Assembly (NCBI RefSeq): GCF_004358755.1
Contig: NZ_SMZY01000001.1
Coordinates: forward strand, 62,001 to 126,000
Length of the DNA stretch: 64,000 nt
Reading direction: 5' to 3'
Source of the DNA: Peribacillus frigoritolerans
Lineage (GTDB): Bacteria > Bacillota > Bacilli > Bacillales > Bacillaceae
Positions within the stretch are counted from its first letter, which is position 1. Every line of letters starts with the position of its first letter. This document shows, piece by piece, positions 63,192 through 64,000 of this stretch. The position numbers and the translations under genes are program-made. The notes under the pieces were generated by a model that ran no database searches, had not been told where the DNA came from, and saw only the letters and a list, made by a program, of their open reading frames with translations.

Positions 63192-64000
63192 TTGAAAGCC
63201 AGAACAATAGTAGAAAAAATATGGGATGATCATGTTGTCTACCGGAAAGATGATCAGCCTGACCTTCTTTATATAGATCTTCATCTGATTCATGAGGTCA
63301 CTTCCCCGCAGGCGTTTGAAGGTTTAAGGCAGAACGGGAGAAAGGTAAGAAAACCCAGAAATACGTTTGCTACAATGGATCATAATATTCCAACGGTTAA
63401 CCGGTTTGAAATTAAAGATGAAGTTGCTAAACTTCAGGTAAGCGCACTTGAGACCAATTGCCGCGAATTTGGAATCAGGCTTGCAGACCTTAATAGTACA
63501 GATCAGGGAATTGTCCATGTAATCGGACCTGAGCTTGGACTTACACTGCCAGGAAAAACAATTGTCTGCGGAGACAGCCATACCTCTACACATGGAGCCT
63601 TTGGAGCATTGGCATTTGGTATCGGAACAAGTGAAGTGGAACATGTGCTGGCAACTCAAACGCTGTGGCAGCAGAAACCGAAAACATTAAACATTCATAT
63701 AAACGGCTCGTTGAAAAAAGGGGTAACAGCAAAAGATGTGATTTTATATATTATCGGGACATTCGGGGTTCGCTTTGGTACAGGGTATGTCATTGAATTT
63801 ACCGGAGAAGCGATTGAAAAAATGTCAATGGACGAACGAATGACCGTCTGCAACATGTCAATCGAAGCGGGAGCTCGTGCTGGACTTATGGCCCCTGATG
63901 AAACCACCTTTGAATATGTTAAAGGACGTCAATATGCTCCAAAGGGAGAAGACTTGGAGGAAGCCATTGCCTACTGGAAAAACCTGAAGAGTGATCCAGG
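63192..64000 (+). CDS. leuC: 3-isopropylmalate dehydratase large subunit, N-terminal part
   Basis: Starts at TTG 63192 behind AAAGGGGGT and runs out of the window after ~270 codons. Aconitase superfamily: [68 protein letters not shown]. The first iron-sulfur cysteine is expected beyond the window. Follows leuB by 64 bp; leuD presumably comes next. Confidence 0.95.
   Translation, partial: MKARTIVEKIWDDHVVYRKDDQPDLLYIDLHLIHEVTSPQAFEGLRQNGRKVRKPRNTFATMDHNIPTVNRFEIKDEVAKLQVSALETNCREFGIRLADLNSTDQGIVHVIGPELGLTLPGKTIVCGDSHTSTHGAFGALAFGIGTSEVEHVLATQTLWQQKPKTLNIHINGSLKKGVTAKDVILYIIGTFGVRFGTGYVIEFTGEAIEKMSMDERMTVCNMSIEAGARAGLMAPDETTFEYVKGRQYAPKGEDLEEAIAYWKNLKSDP

Overview
The window is chromosomal DNA of an endospore-forming Bacillaceae (Bacillus sensu lato). 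It carries the conserved B. subtilis-type gene order lcfA-fadR-fadB-etfBA-trxA-uvrC-lysC-yslB-sdhCAB-ysmA-gerE / ysmB-racE-gerM-rph-ysnA-ysnB and then an ilv-leu operon. It is not B. subtilis itself: an ilvE gene heads the ilv-leu operon and a tRNA-Arg gene sits in front of it.

Region 1 (1-12.6 kb) is housekeeping: the fatty-acid degradation operon with a perfect FadR operator, thioredoxin, UvrC, a lysine-riboswitch-controlled aspartokinase with an internal second start, the succinate dehydrogenase operon and a thioesterase. It ends in gerE, the late mother-cell sporulation regulator, which has a perfect sigma-K promoter.

Region 2 (12,769-50,024; 37,256 bp) is the main discovery. gerE is cut in two inside its recognition helix. 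Codons 1-49 lie at 12,621-12,768 and the last 25 at 50,025-50,101. Joining the halves at a shared AATG restores an exact 74-residue GerE. The intervening DNA is more AT-rich to the eye and ends with a complete large serine recombinase whose stop codon lies 25 bp from the junction. This is the architecture of the skin element in sigK and of SPbeta in spsM, where excision in the mother cell rebuilds a sporulation gene. The cargo, however, has no recognisable phage head, tail or packaging gene. It is a set of defence-type genes: a membrane-anchored Mrr-like nuclease, a dGTPase, a 1,932-residue DUF4011-helicase-nuclease (Hhe-like), a Gabija-like OLD nuclease/UvrD helicase pair, an alpha/beta hydrolase, a PD-(D/E)XK protein, a three-gene McrBC-like locus, and an AIPR-like gene with a divergent XRE regulator. 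Two tandem serine recombinases lie in the middle. Between the cassettes are decayed genes, a ~225 bp direct repeat bracketing the Gabija-like cassette, and a dispersed short repeat (core CTAACGGGGCAGGTTAG).

Region 3 (50.1-55.4 kb) resumes the backbone: ysmB, racE, a repeat-rich spacer, gerM, rph, ysnA, ysnB and tRNA-Arg(UCU). Region 4 (55.6-64 kb) is the branched-chain amino-acid operon ilvE - leucine T-box - ilvB-ilvH-ilvC-leuA-leuB-leuC (leuC cut by the window end), with a consensus sigma-A promoter and a likely CcpA cre site.

All calls come from reading the sequence and recalled family knowledge; no database search was run.
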